This document shows positions 36,680-44,143 of a DNA stretch of 64,000 nucleotides, in pieces. This DNA is from Bog-756 sp963753905. GTDB lineage: Bacteria; Actinomycetota; Acidimicrobiia; Acidimicrobiales; RAAP-2. The stretch covers positions 2,542,001-2,606,000 of the forward strand of contig CAVWDZ010000001.1 of NCBI GenBank assembly GCA_963753905.1, in the 5' to 3' direction. The translations under genes were made by a program, and so were the position numbers. How positions within the stretch are numbered: the stretch's first letter is position 1; the number at the start of each line of letters is the position of its first letter. The notes below the pieces were generated by a model. That model was not told where the DNA came from and did not search any database. It was given only the letters and a program-made list of their open reading frames with translations.

Positions 36680-36686
36680 CATGATT
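36680..36686. promoter_or_regulatory. Candidate overlapping divergent -10 elements (aatB / serC)
   Basis: On the plus strand CATGAT (36680-36685) lies 7 nt before GTG 36693 of serC. On the minus strand AATCAT (36686-36681) lies 7 nt before ATG 36673 of aatB. The spacing matches the leaderless pattern elsewhere in the window. Both hexamers keep the A at position 2 and T at position 6 of the -10 consensus but lack the first T. Confidence 0.4.
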
Positions 36687-36692
36687 CCATAC

Positions 36693-37838
36693 GTGACCGA
36701 CACCCCTGACATCGAGATCCCCGCCAACCTCCTGCCGGCGGACGGGCGGTTCGGCTCTGGCCCCTCGAAGGTGCGACCGGAGGCCGTCGACGCGCTCGCA
36801 GCGGTGTCGCGCACCTACCTCGGGACCAGCCACCGCCAGAAGACGGTCAAGTCGGTGGTCGGCAGTCTGCGAGAGGGGCTGGCCCGGCTGTTCTTGCTAC
36901 CGGACGGGTACGTCGTGGCCCTCGGCAACGGAGGGACGACCTGCTTTTGGGACGCCGCCACCTTCTGCCTCATCGGGCAGAGAAGCCAGCACCTGAGCTT
37001 CGGCGAGTTCTCCTCCAAGTTCGCCACTGCCGCCGCTGACGCCCCCCATCTCGGCGAGCCGGAGGTCATCGCCTCGGCGGTCGGGACCCACCCGCTGCCG
37101 GTGGCAAGGGACGACATCGACCTCTACGCCCTCACCCACAACGAGACCTCGACCGGCGTCATGATGCCGATCTGCCGCCCCACGGGCGCCCCCCTCCCCG
37201 CCGACGGGGGCGGTCTGGTCGCGGTCGACGCCACCTCTGGAGCGGGCGGGCTGCAGGTCGACCCGGCCCAGTTCGACGCCTACTACTTCGCCCCCCAGAA
37301 GTGCTTTGGGTCGGACGGTGGCCTCTGGGTGGCCCTGCTCTCCCCCGCCGCCCAGGAACGGATCGCGTCGATCGCCGCCTCCGGACGGTGGGTGCCGGCC
37401 TCGATGGACCTGACCATCGCCCTCGACAACTCGAAGCTCGACCAGACCTACAACACACCGGCGCTGGCGACGCTGTTCCTCTTCGACCACCAGGTGCGGT
37501 GGTTCAACGAGCAGGGGGGGCTCGAGTTCTCGGCCGGTCGGTGCGACCGCTCCTCTGAGATCCTCTACACCTGGGCCGAGAACGCCGACTTCGCCACGCC
37601 GTTCGTGACCCGCGAACAAGACAGGAGCCGGGTGGTCGGCACCATCGACTTCGACGACTCCATCGACGCCGCAACGGTGGCGGCCGTGCTGCGGGCCAAC
37701 GGCGTGCTCGACACCGAGCCGTACCGGAAGCTCGGACGCAACCAGCTCCGGATCGCCCTGTTCCCGTCGATCGATCCGGAGGATGTGGCTGCCCTATGCG
37801 GCTGCATCACCCACGTCGTGGGAGCGCTCGCCCAGTAG
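36693..37838 (+). CDS. serC: Phosphoserine aminotransferase
   Basis: Converts 3-phosphohydroxypyruvate and glutamate to phosphoserine, the second step of serine synthesis. The 381-residue protein is of the actinobacterial SerC type: DGRFGSGPSKVRPEAV at the start, LGTSHRQKTVKSVVG, THNETSTGVMMPI, AVDATSGAGGLQVD and the PLP-lysine segment YYFAPQKCFGSDGG. GTG 36693 gives an N-terminus of the length seen in mycobacterial SerC. ATG 36681 is in frame and adds four residues, but it overlaps the start region of the divergent aatB. It faces the aatB-serA unit, so serine-pathway genes are driven from one shared 19-bp region. Confidence 0.93.
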   Translation: MTDTPDIEIPANLLPADGRFGSGPSKVRPEAVDALAAVSRTYLGTSHRQKTVKSVVGSLREGLARLFLLPDGYVVALGNGGTTCFWDAATFCLIGQRSQHLSFGEFSSKFATAAADAPHLGEPEVIASAVGTHPLPVARDDIDLYALTHNETSTGVMMPICRPTGAPLPADGGGLVAVDATSGAGGLQVDPAQFDAYYFAPQKCFGSDGGLWVALLSPAAQERIASIAASGRWVPASMDLTIALDNSKLDQTYNTPALATLFLFDHQVRWFNEQGGLEFSAGRCDRSSEILYTWAENADFATPFVTREQDRSRVVGTIDFDDSIDAATVAAVLRANGVLDTEPYRKLGRNQLRIALFPSIDPEDVAALCGCITHVVGALAQ

Positions 37839-37894
37839 CCGATCGATGTACTTGGCGATACGAACCTACGCGGCCTGACGTGTAGGGTGCGCCC

Positions 37895-38488
37895 ATGCCC
37901 AAGGCCTTCCGCCACCGAAGGCTGCTCTGGCCGGTGGTCGGGATCATGGTTCTCCCACTGACGATCGCCGCCTGCTCGAACTCGCCGTCGTCGTCCTCCC
38001 ACACGAGCACGACCGTCGGGCATTCGACCACGACATCCGCGCCATCGGCCGACCAGACGGCCTGCTCGTTGATCTCGCCCTCGACTGTCAGAGCCTCGAC
38101 AGGCGATGTTGTCGGCACACCCCATGCAATCATCCGCGGATCGGTCACCACCTGTACCTACAAGGCAGCCGATCCCTCCAAATCGGTCATCATCGAGTAC
38201 GACACGGCAGCCACCCCGACGACATTCGCGGCGGACAAGTCCGAGATCGAGAAGCGCGAGGGCGTCACCACCACGTCGATCCAGGGGCTCGGGAACCAGG
38301 CGTATGCGTTCACCCTGCGATCGTCCGGCGACGCGGTCAACACCGTGGTATCGCTCCAGGGCACGCTGGAGACCATCGTGACCGGCACGAGTCAGCCAGG
38401 CAATATCGAGACGCTGGCCGAGGAGATCATCTACCTGATCGACATGCACAACGCGAGCACCACCACGACCTCCAAACCGGCGGGATAA
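37895..38488 (+). CDS. Small lipoprotein, paralogue 1
   Basis: A 197-residue exported lipoprotein with lipobox TIAAC (Cys about residue 27), a Ser/Thr-rich linker and a C-terminal domain carrying GSVTTCTY, SVIIEYDTAATPTTFAADKSEIE, GLGNQAYAFTLRSSG and VNTVVSLQGTLETIV. Two Cys in the domain probably form a disulphide. The family is not recognised by me. TAGGGT lies 6 nt before ATG 37895. A paralogue with the same domain and start context follows 176 bp downstream, so this is a local duplication. Confidence 0.75.
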   Translation: MPKAFRHRRLLWPVVGIMVLPLTIAACSNSPSSSSHTSTTVGHSTTTSAPSADQTACSLISPSTVRASTGDVVGTPHAIIRGSVTTCTYKAADPSKSVIIEYDTAATPTTFAADKSEIEKREGVTTTSIQGLGNQAYAFTLRSSGDAVNTVVSLQGTLETIVTGTSQPGNIETLAEEIIYLIDMHNASTTTTSKPAG

Positions 38489-38664
38489 TTCGGACCCACG
38501 CGCCACCGCCGGCGGACACTTTCGATGGGGACACTTCCTCCCGATCGGCCCGCGGACGTAGCGCACTCTCCGGTTTGCATCGCCCACTACGTGGGCGATG
38601 GCGGTGCCACCGCTGAGCGCGTCGGCGATGCCAGCCCGCTCAGCGGGACGTGTAGCGTGCGTCC

Positions 38665-39345
38665 ATGCGCATCACACATGGTGGTCGCCCGCTGCCCCGA
38701 GCCCTCCTCGGGATCCTCGTCCTGTCCGTAACGGCCGGTGCCTGCTCGAACGCCTCACCGGCGTCCTCGGCATCGACAAGCACCTCAACGACGACGAGTA
38801 CGTCGAGTACGTCGAGTACGTCGAGGACCGCGGATAGCTCGACCACGACCACACTCAAACCGACCACGGGTGTCGGCGGCTCCAGGCCGGTAGGATCCGT
38901 ACCTTCCACCAGCAAGACCGATTGCATGCTCGTGTCCGCCGCGAGCGTCAACTCGATCATGCGAACCAGGGTCGGTCCGCCCGACGCCGTGGTCCGCGGA
39001 TCGGTGACCACCTGCACCTACCGACCGCCCACGCATGCCGGGTCGGTCATCATCCAGTACGACACGGCCGCGACCGCAGCGTCGTTCGCCTCGGGCCGCT
39101 CAGAGATCGAACAGCGCGGAGGATCCACGACCACGATCGGAGGACTCGGCGGCGGTACCCAGGCGTACTCGTTCTCCCTCAACTCATCTGGAGCACCGGT
39201 CAACACCGTGGTCACCTTCCAGCGCACAATGCAGACCATCGTGAGCAGTACCACCTCGGTGGCGTCGGTGCAGAACCTGTCCGCAGCCGTCCTGAGAAAG
39301 TTCAATTCTTCCGGCGGCAACACGACAACCAGCGCGGCCGGGTAA
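38665..39345 (+). CDS. Small lipoprotein, paralogue 2
   Basis: A 226-residue lipoprotein with lipobox TAGAC (about residue 27) and a longer Ser/Thr linker encoded in part by a 9-bp tandem repeat near 38796-38826. The C-terminal domain matches its upstream neighbour: GSVTTCTYRPP, SVIIQYDTAATAASFASGRSEIE, GTQAYSFSLNSSG and VNTVVTFQRTMQTIV. TAGCGT lies 6 nt before ATG 38665, and the surrounding bases closely resemble those before paralogue 1. The function is unknown; the position outside the membrane is predicted from the lipobox. Confidence 0.75.
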   Translation: MRITHGGRPLPRALLGILVLSVTAGACSNASPASSASTSTSTTTSTSSTSSTSRTADSSTTTTLKPTTGVGGSRPVGSVPSTSKTDCMLVSAASVNSIMRTRVGPPDAVVRGSVTTCTYRPPTHAGSVIIQYDTAATAASFASGRSEIEQRGGSTTTIGGLGGGTQAYSFSLNSSGAPVNTVVTFQRTMQTIVSSTTSVASVQNLSAAVLRKFNSSGGNTTTSAAG

Positions 39346-39399
39346 CCGCGCTCCCTACCGGGCAGCGCAGCAGCGATCGGTTCTCCCTCGACCGCCCCC

Positions 39400-39978
39400 C
39401 TACTCAGTCCCTCCTACCGCGGTCCCGGGCGGCTCCTCCCCCTCCACAACCCACCGCGACCGCAGGTCCTCGAGCCAGGCGGGTAGCTCGATGGCCGGAT
39501 CAGGGAGCGCCTCGGCGCCCACCCGGGCCAACGCAGCGGCGAAGGCCCCGGGGTCGTCGCCCCACGAACGGGGGTCCCCCATCATGACTTCGAGGAGGAC
39601 CGTCCCTTCGGGGCCGGCCGTGAAGGGACCGAAGGCGGCACCGAGGGGCAGCTCCACATGGGTGCCGGCCGGGCAGTGACGCTCCCCGCACCACATCTCG
39701 CCCTCGACGACGAAGAGCACGTGGGGGCTCAGATGACCGTGACGGCGGACCACCATGCCCGGATCCCACCGCGCATAGAGCGAGAGGTACTGGGGCTCGG
39801 GTGAGAAGGCGAGCCACTTCTCCCAGACCGACGACGTCGTGCCGTCCGCGTTCCGGATCGACTTGACCCGTTGCCACGGCAGATCCGGATCGTCGAGATG
39901 CCGGAACGTGGGCACGAGGCCCGGTACCCGTACGCCGGCCGCGAGCGGATCCACCGGACCTGTCGTCTGCTCGGTCAT
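39400..39978 (-). CDS. Cupin-domain protein
   Basis: A 192-residue cytoplasmic protein with a single cupin barrel: RRHGHLSPHVLFVVEGE forms the first metal-binding motif (His pair and Glu), and PAGTHVELPLGAAFGPFTAG begins the second. These are general metal-binding beta-barrels, and the substrate is not predictable. It lies 25 bp downstream of ilvC on the same strand, so it may be the tail gene of the ilvBNC transcript. No direct link to branched-chain metabolism is shown by the sequence. Confidence 0.75.
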   Translation of the reverse strand: MTEQTTGPVDPLAAGVRVPGLVPTFRHLDDPDLPWQRVKSIRNADGTTSSVWEKWLAFSPEPQYLSLYARWDPGMVVRRHGHLSPHVLFVVEGEMWCGERHCPAGTHVELPLGAAFGPFTAGPEGTVLLEVMMGDPRSWGDDPGAFAAALARVGAEALPDPAIELPAWLEDLRSRWVVEGEEPPGTAVGGTE

Positions 39979-40003
39979 CTCGGAGCCCGATCCGCTCGGA
40001 TCC

Positions 40004-41038
40004 TCAGCCCCCGGAGATGTCCTGGACCTTCTGCCTCCCGGCGGTCACGAAGGGCATCATGGCCCGCAGCTCGGCCCCGACCGTCTCGATCGGATGGCGG
40101 AGTCCGGCTTCGCGGAGCGCGGTGAAGGTGGGCCGGCCCTCGGCGTTCTCCCCCACCCACTCCTTGGCGAAACTGCCGTCCTGGATCTCGGCCAGGATGC
40201 GCCCCATCTCCTCACGGACCGCCTTGTTGATGACCCGGGGGCCGCGGGTGAGGTCGCCGTACTCGGCGGTGTCCGAAATGGAGAAGCGCATCCCGGCGAT
40301 CCCCTGCTCGTACATGAGGTCGACGATGAGCTTGAGCTCGTGGAGGCACTCGAAGTAGGCGGACTCGGGTTGGTACCCTGCCCCCACCAGTGTCTCGAAA
40401 CCGGCCTGCACGAGGGCGGTGAGACCCCCGCAGAGCACGACTTGCTCGCCGAAGAGATCGGTCTCGGTCTCCTCTGCGAAAGTGGTGTCGAGGACCCCGG
40501 CCCGGGTGGCGCCGATGGCGTGGGCGTAGGAGAGGGCGAGGTCGTGGGCCTTGCCCGATGGGTCGGCCGCCACCGCGATCAGCGAGGGCACCCCCCCGCC
40601 CTCGGTGTAGGTGCGACGCACGAGGTGTCCGGGGCCCTTCGGCGCGACCATGGCCACGTCGACGTCGGCCGGTGGGCTGATCAGGTCGAAGCGGATGTTG
40701 AACCCGTGGGCGAAGAACAGGACGTCACCTGCCCGGAGATGCGGGGCGATCTCCGACTCGTAGACGGCGGCCTGCTCGGTGTCGGGCAGCAGGACCATGA
40801 TCACGTCGGCCTCGGCCGCGGCCTCGGCCACCGGGAGGACCCGCAGTCCGGCCTCCTCCGCCTTGGTCCGTGAGGACGAGCCTTCGCGCAGGCCGACCCG
40901 CACATCGACTCCGGACTCGGACAGGTTGAGCGCGTGGGCGTGGCCCTGGGACCCGTAGCCGATGACCGCCACCTTGCGGTTGCCGATGAGGCTCGCGTCC
41001 GCGTCCTTTTCGTAGTAGAGCGTGGCCATCGTGCTCAC
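40004..41038 (-). CDS. ilvC: Ketol-acid reductoisomerase
   Basis: NADPH- and Mg-dependent isomeroreductase of valine, leucine and isoleucine synthesis. The class I form of about 340 residues has VIGYGSQGHAHALNL for the nucleotide, LREGSSSRTKAEEAG for the 2'-phosphate, MVAPKGPGHLVRR and the metal-binding ETETDLFGEQVVLCGG in order. GTG 41038 overlaps the ilvN stop by 4 bp; ATG 41029, three codons on, is an equally reasonable start. Confidence 0.97.
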   Translation of the reverse strand: MSTMATLYYEKDADASLIGNRKVAVIGYGSQGHAHALNLSESGVDVRVGLREGSSSRTKAEEAGLRVLPVAEAAAEADVIMVLLPDTEQAAVYESEIAPHLRAGDVLFFAHGFNIRFDLISPPADVDVAMVAPKGPGHLVRRTYTEGGGVPSLIAVAADPSGKAHDLALSYAHAIGATRAGVLDTTFAEETETDLFGEQVVLCGGLTALVQAGFETLVGAGYQPESAYFECLHELKLIVDLMYEQGIAGMRFSISDTAEYGDLTRGPRVINKAVREEMGRILAEIQDGSFAKEWVGENAEGRPTFTALREAGLRHPIETVGAELRAMMPFVTAGRQKVQDISGG

Positions 41039-41589
41039 CCTGCCTTCTGTGTCGCGCGGGTCCTGGCGGTATGGGCCCCGTCGGTGGATCGGTCCAGCAT
41101 AGGCAACGCCACGCGCCCGGTCCGCTGCATCTCCACGATGCCGTAGGCACGGACGAGATCCTCGAAGTCGTCGAGCTTGGTCGGAGCGCCGGCGAGCATC
41201 ACCGTGAGGTGTCCCGGGCCCACGTCGACGATCTTTCCCTCGAACACCCCGACCAGCTGGATCACCTGGCCCCGGACGTCGGGTCCGGCCTCGACGGTGG
41301 CCAGCAGCAGCTCCCGCTCACGAGAGCGTGCCGGATCCAGCTCGGTGATCGAGACCACCGGGATGAGCTTGTCCAACTGCTTGATGATCTGCTCCAGTGG
41401 GGATGACTCGACGTCGACCACGATGGTGATCCGGCTGAAGCGTTCGTCGTCCGACGGGGCCACCGCAAGCGAGAAGATGTTGTACCCGCGACGCGAAAAG
41501 AGCCCGGCCACCCGCGCCAGGACGCCGGACTTGTTCTCGACGAGGACGGTGAGGATGTGGTGGCGCTGGTCGGCACCGTAGACGCCCAT
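41035..41589 (-). CDS. ilvN: Acetolactate synthase small (regulatory) subunit
   Basis: Confers valine feedback control on IlvB. The 184-residue protein has an N-terminal ACT domain (HHILTVLVENKSGVLARVAG, LFSRRGYNIFSL) and the C-terminal half with REREL and VFEGKIVDVG. ATG 41589 overlaps the ilvB stop (ATGA), and its own stop overlaps ilvC, so expression of the three is probably coupled. Confidence 0.96.
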   Translation of the reverse strand: MGVYGADQRHHILTVLVENKSGVLARVAGLFSRRGYNIFSLAVAPSDDERFSRITIVVDVESSPLEQIIKQLDKLIPVVSITELDPARSRERELLLATVEAGPDVRGQVIQLVGVFEGKIVDVGPGHLTVMLAGAPTKLDDFEDLVRAYGIVEMQRTGRVALPMLDRSTDGAHTARTRATQKAG

Positions 41590-43409
41590 CAGGACTGACC
41601 GGCCGTGAGCGACGGGTCGACGATGATGTCGTCGTTCGAGGCGCCGGCGGCCACCATCGGGAAGACCTTCTCGAAGGCGTCGGTCCGGAAGTCGATCACC
41701 ACCGGCCGGTCGTCGATCTCGTTGGCCTTGTCGATGGCCGGGGCAACCTCCTCGGTCGACTCGACCCGGAACCCGACGCAGCCCATCGCCTCGGCCCACC
41801 CGACATAGTCGGGCAGGTCGGGTGAGAGATAGACCTCCGAGTAGCGCTCCTCGTAGAACATCTCCTGCCACTGTCGCACCATGCCCAGGTAGGCGTTGTT
41901 GAGGATGGCGATCTTGACCGGGATCCGTTCCGAGCTGGCTGTGACCAGCTCCTGGGCGGTCATCTGGAAACAGCCGTCGCCGTCGACCGCCCAGACCATG
42001 CGGTCGGGCCGGCCGACCTTGGCCCCGATGGACGAGGGCACCGCGAACCCCATCGTGCCCAGTCCGCCGGAGTTGACCCAGGTGTAGGGGTGGTCGAAGT
42101 GCCACCACTGCGAAGCGAACATCTGGTGCTGACCGACACCCGCCGCCACGATGGTGTCGTCCGGCGTGGCGTCGCGGAGGGTCTCGAGCACGAATTGCGG
42201 CTTGAGCGCGCCCGAGCCGGGCTGCTGGTCGTAGACGAGCGGGAAGCGCACCTGCCAGGCCCCGAGCTGCGACCGCCAGGCGGTCAAGCGCTCACGGGGA
42301 AAGGCCGCGGCCTTCGACCCGGGCGCCGCCGGGGCCCCGGCCACCGCGTCGGAGGGTGCCCCTCCTCGCCCACCCCGGGTGGTGTCCGAGTGGGCGAGAC
42401 CGAGGGCATCGAGTGCGCGGAGCAGCTCGTCGATGACCAGCCGGCAGTCCCCGGCGATGGCCACATCGGCACGGCGCACCTTGTGGAGCTCGGCCGGGTC
42501 GATGTCGACGTGGATCACCTTTGCCTCCGGGGCGAAGGCGGCGATCCGACCGGTCACCCTGTCGTCGAAGCGGCTACCGAGGGCGATGAGCAGATCGGAG
42601 CGCTGCATGGCGGTGACCGCGGTGTAGTTGCCGTGCATCCCGGGCATCCCGAGGCACAACGGATGCGAGTCGGGGAAGCAGCCGCGGGCCATCAGGGTGG
42701 TCACCACCGGGATCCCGGTGCGCTCGGCCAGCTCGCGCAGTCCGTCGGCAGCCCGCGCCTTGAGAATGCCGCCGCCGGCGTAGATGACCGGCCGAACGGC
42801 TGCCAGGAGGAGCTCGGCCGCCGCGCGGACGAGCTCGGGGTCACCCTCGGTCACCGGGTGATATCCCGGCAGGTCGAGGTCGCCGGGGCCCGGCCAGTAC
42901 CACTCCATGGGCTGCTGGGCGATGTCCTTCGGGATGTCGATGAGGACCGGGCCCGGCCGGCCGGTGGTGGCCACATGGAACGCCTCGGCCACCACGCGGG
43001 GGATGTCGGCCACGTCGGTGATCAGCCAGTTGTGCTTGGTGATGCCCATCGTGATCCCGGTGATGTCGCTCTCCTGAAAGGCATCCGTCCCGATCGCGGT
43101 GGATGCCACCTGGCCGGAGACCACCACCAGGGGGACCGAGTCCATGAAGGCGTCGGCCAGCGGGGTCACCACGTTGGTGGCTCCCGGGCCGCTGGTGACC
43201 ATGGCCACACCCGGCCTGCCGGTGACCTGCGCGTAGCCCTGGGCCATGTGGCCGGCCCCCTGCTCGTGGCGGACCAGGATGTGTCGGATCGAGGAGTCGA
43301 GGATCGGGTCGTAGACGGGCAGGATGGCGCCCCCGGGGAGGCCGAACATGACCTCCACCTGCTGCATCTCGAGGCTCTTGATCAGCGCCTGTGCTCCGGT
43401 GAGTTCCAT
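41589..43409 (-). CDS. ilvB: Acetolactate synthase large (catalytic) subunit
   Basis: Thiamine-diphosphate and FAD enzyme that makes acetolactate or acetohydroxybutyrate, the first common step of branched-chain synthesis. The 606-residue protein has the catalytic Glu in LVRHEQGAGHMAQGYA, TSGPGATNVVTPLADAF, FQESDITGIT and the ThDP site GDGCFQMTAQELVTA...NNAYLGMVRQWQ. A low-complexity Gly/Ala/Pro insertion lies before the last domain (about residues 330-365). ATG 43409 is chosen; the longer frame to 43943 would cover the leader and attenuator and a PPOX gene. It is the first structural gene after the attenuator. Confidence 0.96.
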   Translation of the reverse strand: MELTGAQALIKSLEMQQVEVMFGLPGGAILPVYDPILDSSIRHILVRHEQGAGHMAQGYAQVTGRPGVAMVTSGPGATNVVTPLADAFMDSVPLVVVSGQVASTAIGTDAFQESDITGITMGITKHNWLITDVADIPRVVAEAFHVATTGRPGPVLIDIPKDIAQQPMEWYWPGPGDLDLPGYHPVTEGDPELVRAAAELLLAAVRPVIYAGGGILKARAADGLRELAERTGIPVVTTLMARGCFPDSHPLCLGMPGMHGNYTAVTAMQRSDLLIALGSRFDDRVTGRIAAFAPEAKVIHVDIDPAELHKVRRADVAIAGDCRLVIDELLRALDALGLAHSDTTRGGRGGAPSDAVAGAPAAPGSKAAAFPRERLTAWRSQLGAWQVRFPLVYDQQPGSGALKPQFVLETLRDATPDDTIVAAGVGQHQMFASQWWHFDHPYTWVNSGGLGTMGFAVPSSIGAKVGRPDRMVWAVDGDGCFQMTAQELVTASSERIPVKIAILNNAYLGMVRQWQEMFYEERYSEVYLSPDLPDYVGWAEAMGCVGFRVESTEEVAPAIDKANEIDDRPVVIDFRTDAFEKVFPMVAAGASNDDIIVDPSLTAGQS

Positions 43410-43484
43410 CGGGTGCTCCCTTGTCGGTGGTGCTCGGGGTGTGCGGGTCGGAACGGGTGGTCTGTGCGGCAGCCGGGTGCGGAC

Positions 43485-43512
43485 ATGAAAACGACCTCCC
43501 ATCTGGGAGGTC
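43485..43512 (-). terminator. ilvBNC transcription attenuator
   Basis: On the minus strand GACCTCCC-AGAT-GGGAGGTC forms a perfect 8-bp stem followed by GTTTTC, an intrinsic terminator placed between the leader peptide and ilvB. It lies about 34 nt after the leader stop codon and about 75 nt before the ilvB start, as expected for a ribosome-controlled attenuator. Confidence 0.85.
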
Positions 43513-43545
43513 GGAGAGCGCACACGGCGAAGGGCGTCGTGCGCG

Positions 43546-43596
43546 CTACGACACGAGTACCTCGGTGATGGTGCGGCGGATCGGGTCGGTACACAT
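43546..43596 (-). CDS. ilvBNC leader peptide
   Basis: A 16-residue ORF, MCTDPIRRTITEVLVS, with a consensus ribosome site (GGAGG, about 5 nt upstream of ATG 43596). It ends with Ile, Val, Leu and Val codons close together, just before the attenuator hairpin. Slow translation at these codons when branched-chain tRNAs are uncharged would keep the ribosome back and favour read-through into ilvB. The mechanism is established for ilv operons; its use here is inferred from layout. Confidence 0.8.
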   Translation of the reverse strand: MCTDPIRRTITEVLVS

Positions 43597-43663
43597 GGTT
43601 CCTCCAGTCTGGCATGCCCGGGGCTCTTCGACAAGTGCTCGGCCAGCCGGCGCGCGGCCCGAG

Positions 43664-44122
43664 TCAGGGCCGCCAGGTGCGCACGTCGTGGCCACCGTCG
43701 ATCGCCGCGAAATAGCCGACCTCGGTCAGGTCGAGGGCGAACAGGTGGAACTCCCCCTCCGGCCGCCAGCCGATGGCCGCCTCCAGGGCCGCCGCGTAGC
43801 GAGTGCGTTCGCCAGGGTCGGTGACGTCGCAGGCCCGGCCGTAGATCTTCACGTCCCCCTCGGTGCCGTTCCGTTCGTGGACGGTCGTGTGGACCACGCA
43901 CCGCGGGTCGGCGAGCAGATCGACCGCCTTGCGCGACCGCCACATCATTCCGAGGTACAGCTCGCCGTCGACCACCAAGGGCTCCACCGGACTGATCCTC
44001 GGCCAGCCGTTGGCCCGCAGGGTGCCGACCAGCACGAGGCCGTCCTCGGCCATCCTGGACTCGGCGATCGCGGCCAATCCGGGATCGCCCTGCCGGAACG
44101 CCGCCCAGTTGGTCACGGCCAC
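43664..44122 (-). CDS. Pyridoxamine 5'-phosphate oxidase-family protein
   Basis: A 152-residue split-barrel protein of the PPOX/F420 or FMN-binding type. Visible features are LVLVGTLRANGWPRISPVEPLVVDG for the first strands (core WPRISPVEP) and CVVHTTVHERNGTEGDVKIYG. It follows ilvD with a 21-bp gap and is probably co-transcribed. The cofactor and substrate are unknown; relatives bind FMN, F420 or haem. Confidence 0.78.
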   Translation of the reverse strand: MAVTNWAAFRQGDPGLAAIAESRMAEDGLVLVGTLRANGWPRISPVEPLVVDGELYLGMMWRSRKAVDLLADPRCVVHTTVHERNGTEGDVKIYGRACDVTDPGERTRYAAALEAAIGWRPEGEFHLFALDLTEVGYFAAIDGGHDVRTWRP

Positions 44123-44143
44123 CGAAGCGTTGAAGCTGCCCCT

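Noticed and set aside
38796..38826. Short tandem repeat as a CRISPR or mobile element trace
   Set aside because: It is a 9-bp in-frame repeat coding for Ser/Thr in a lipoprotein linker, with no spacers.
42090..43568. 492-codon plus-strand ORF opposite ilvB
   Set aside because: Shadow of a clearly conserved catalytic gene; no family motif.
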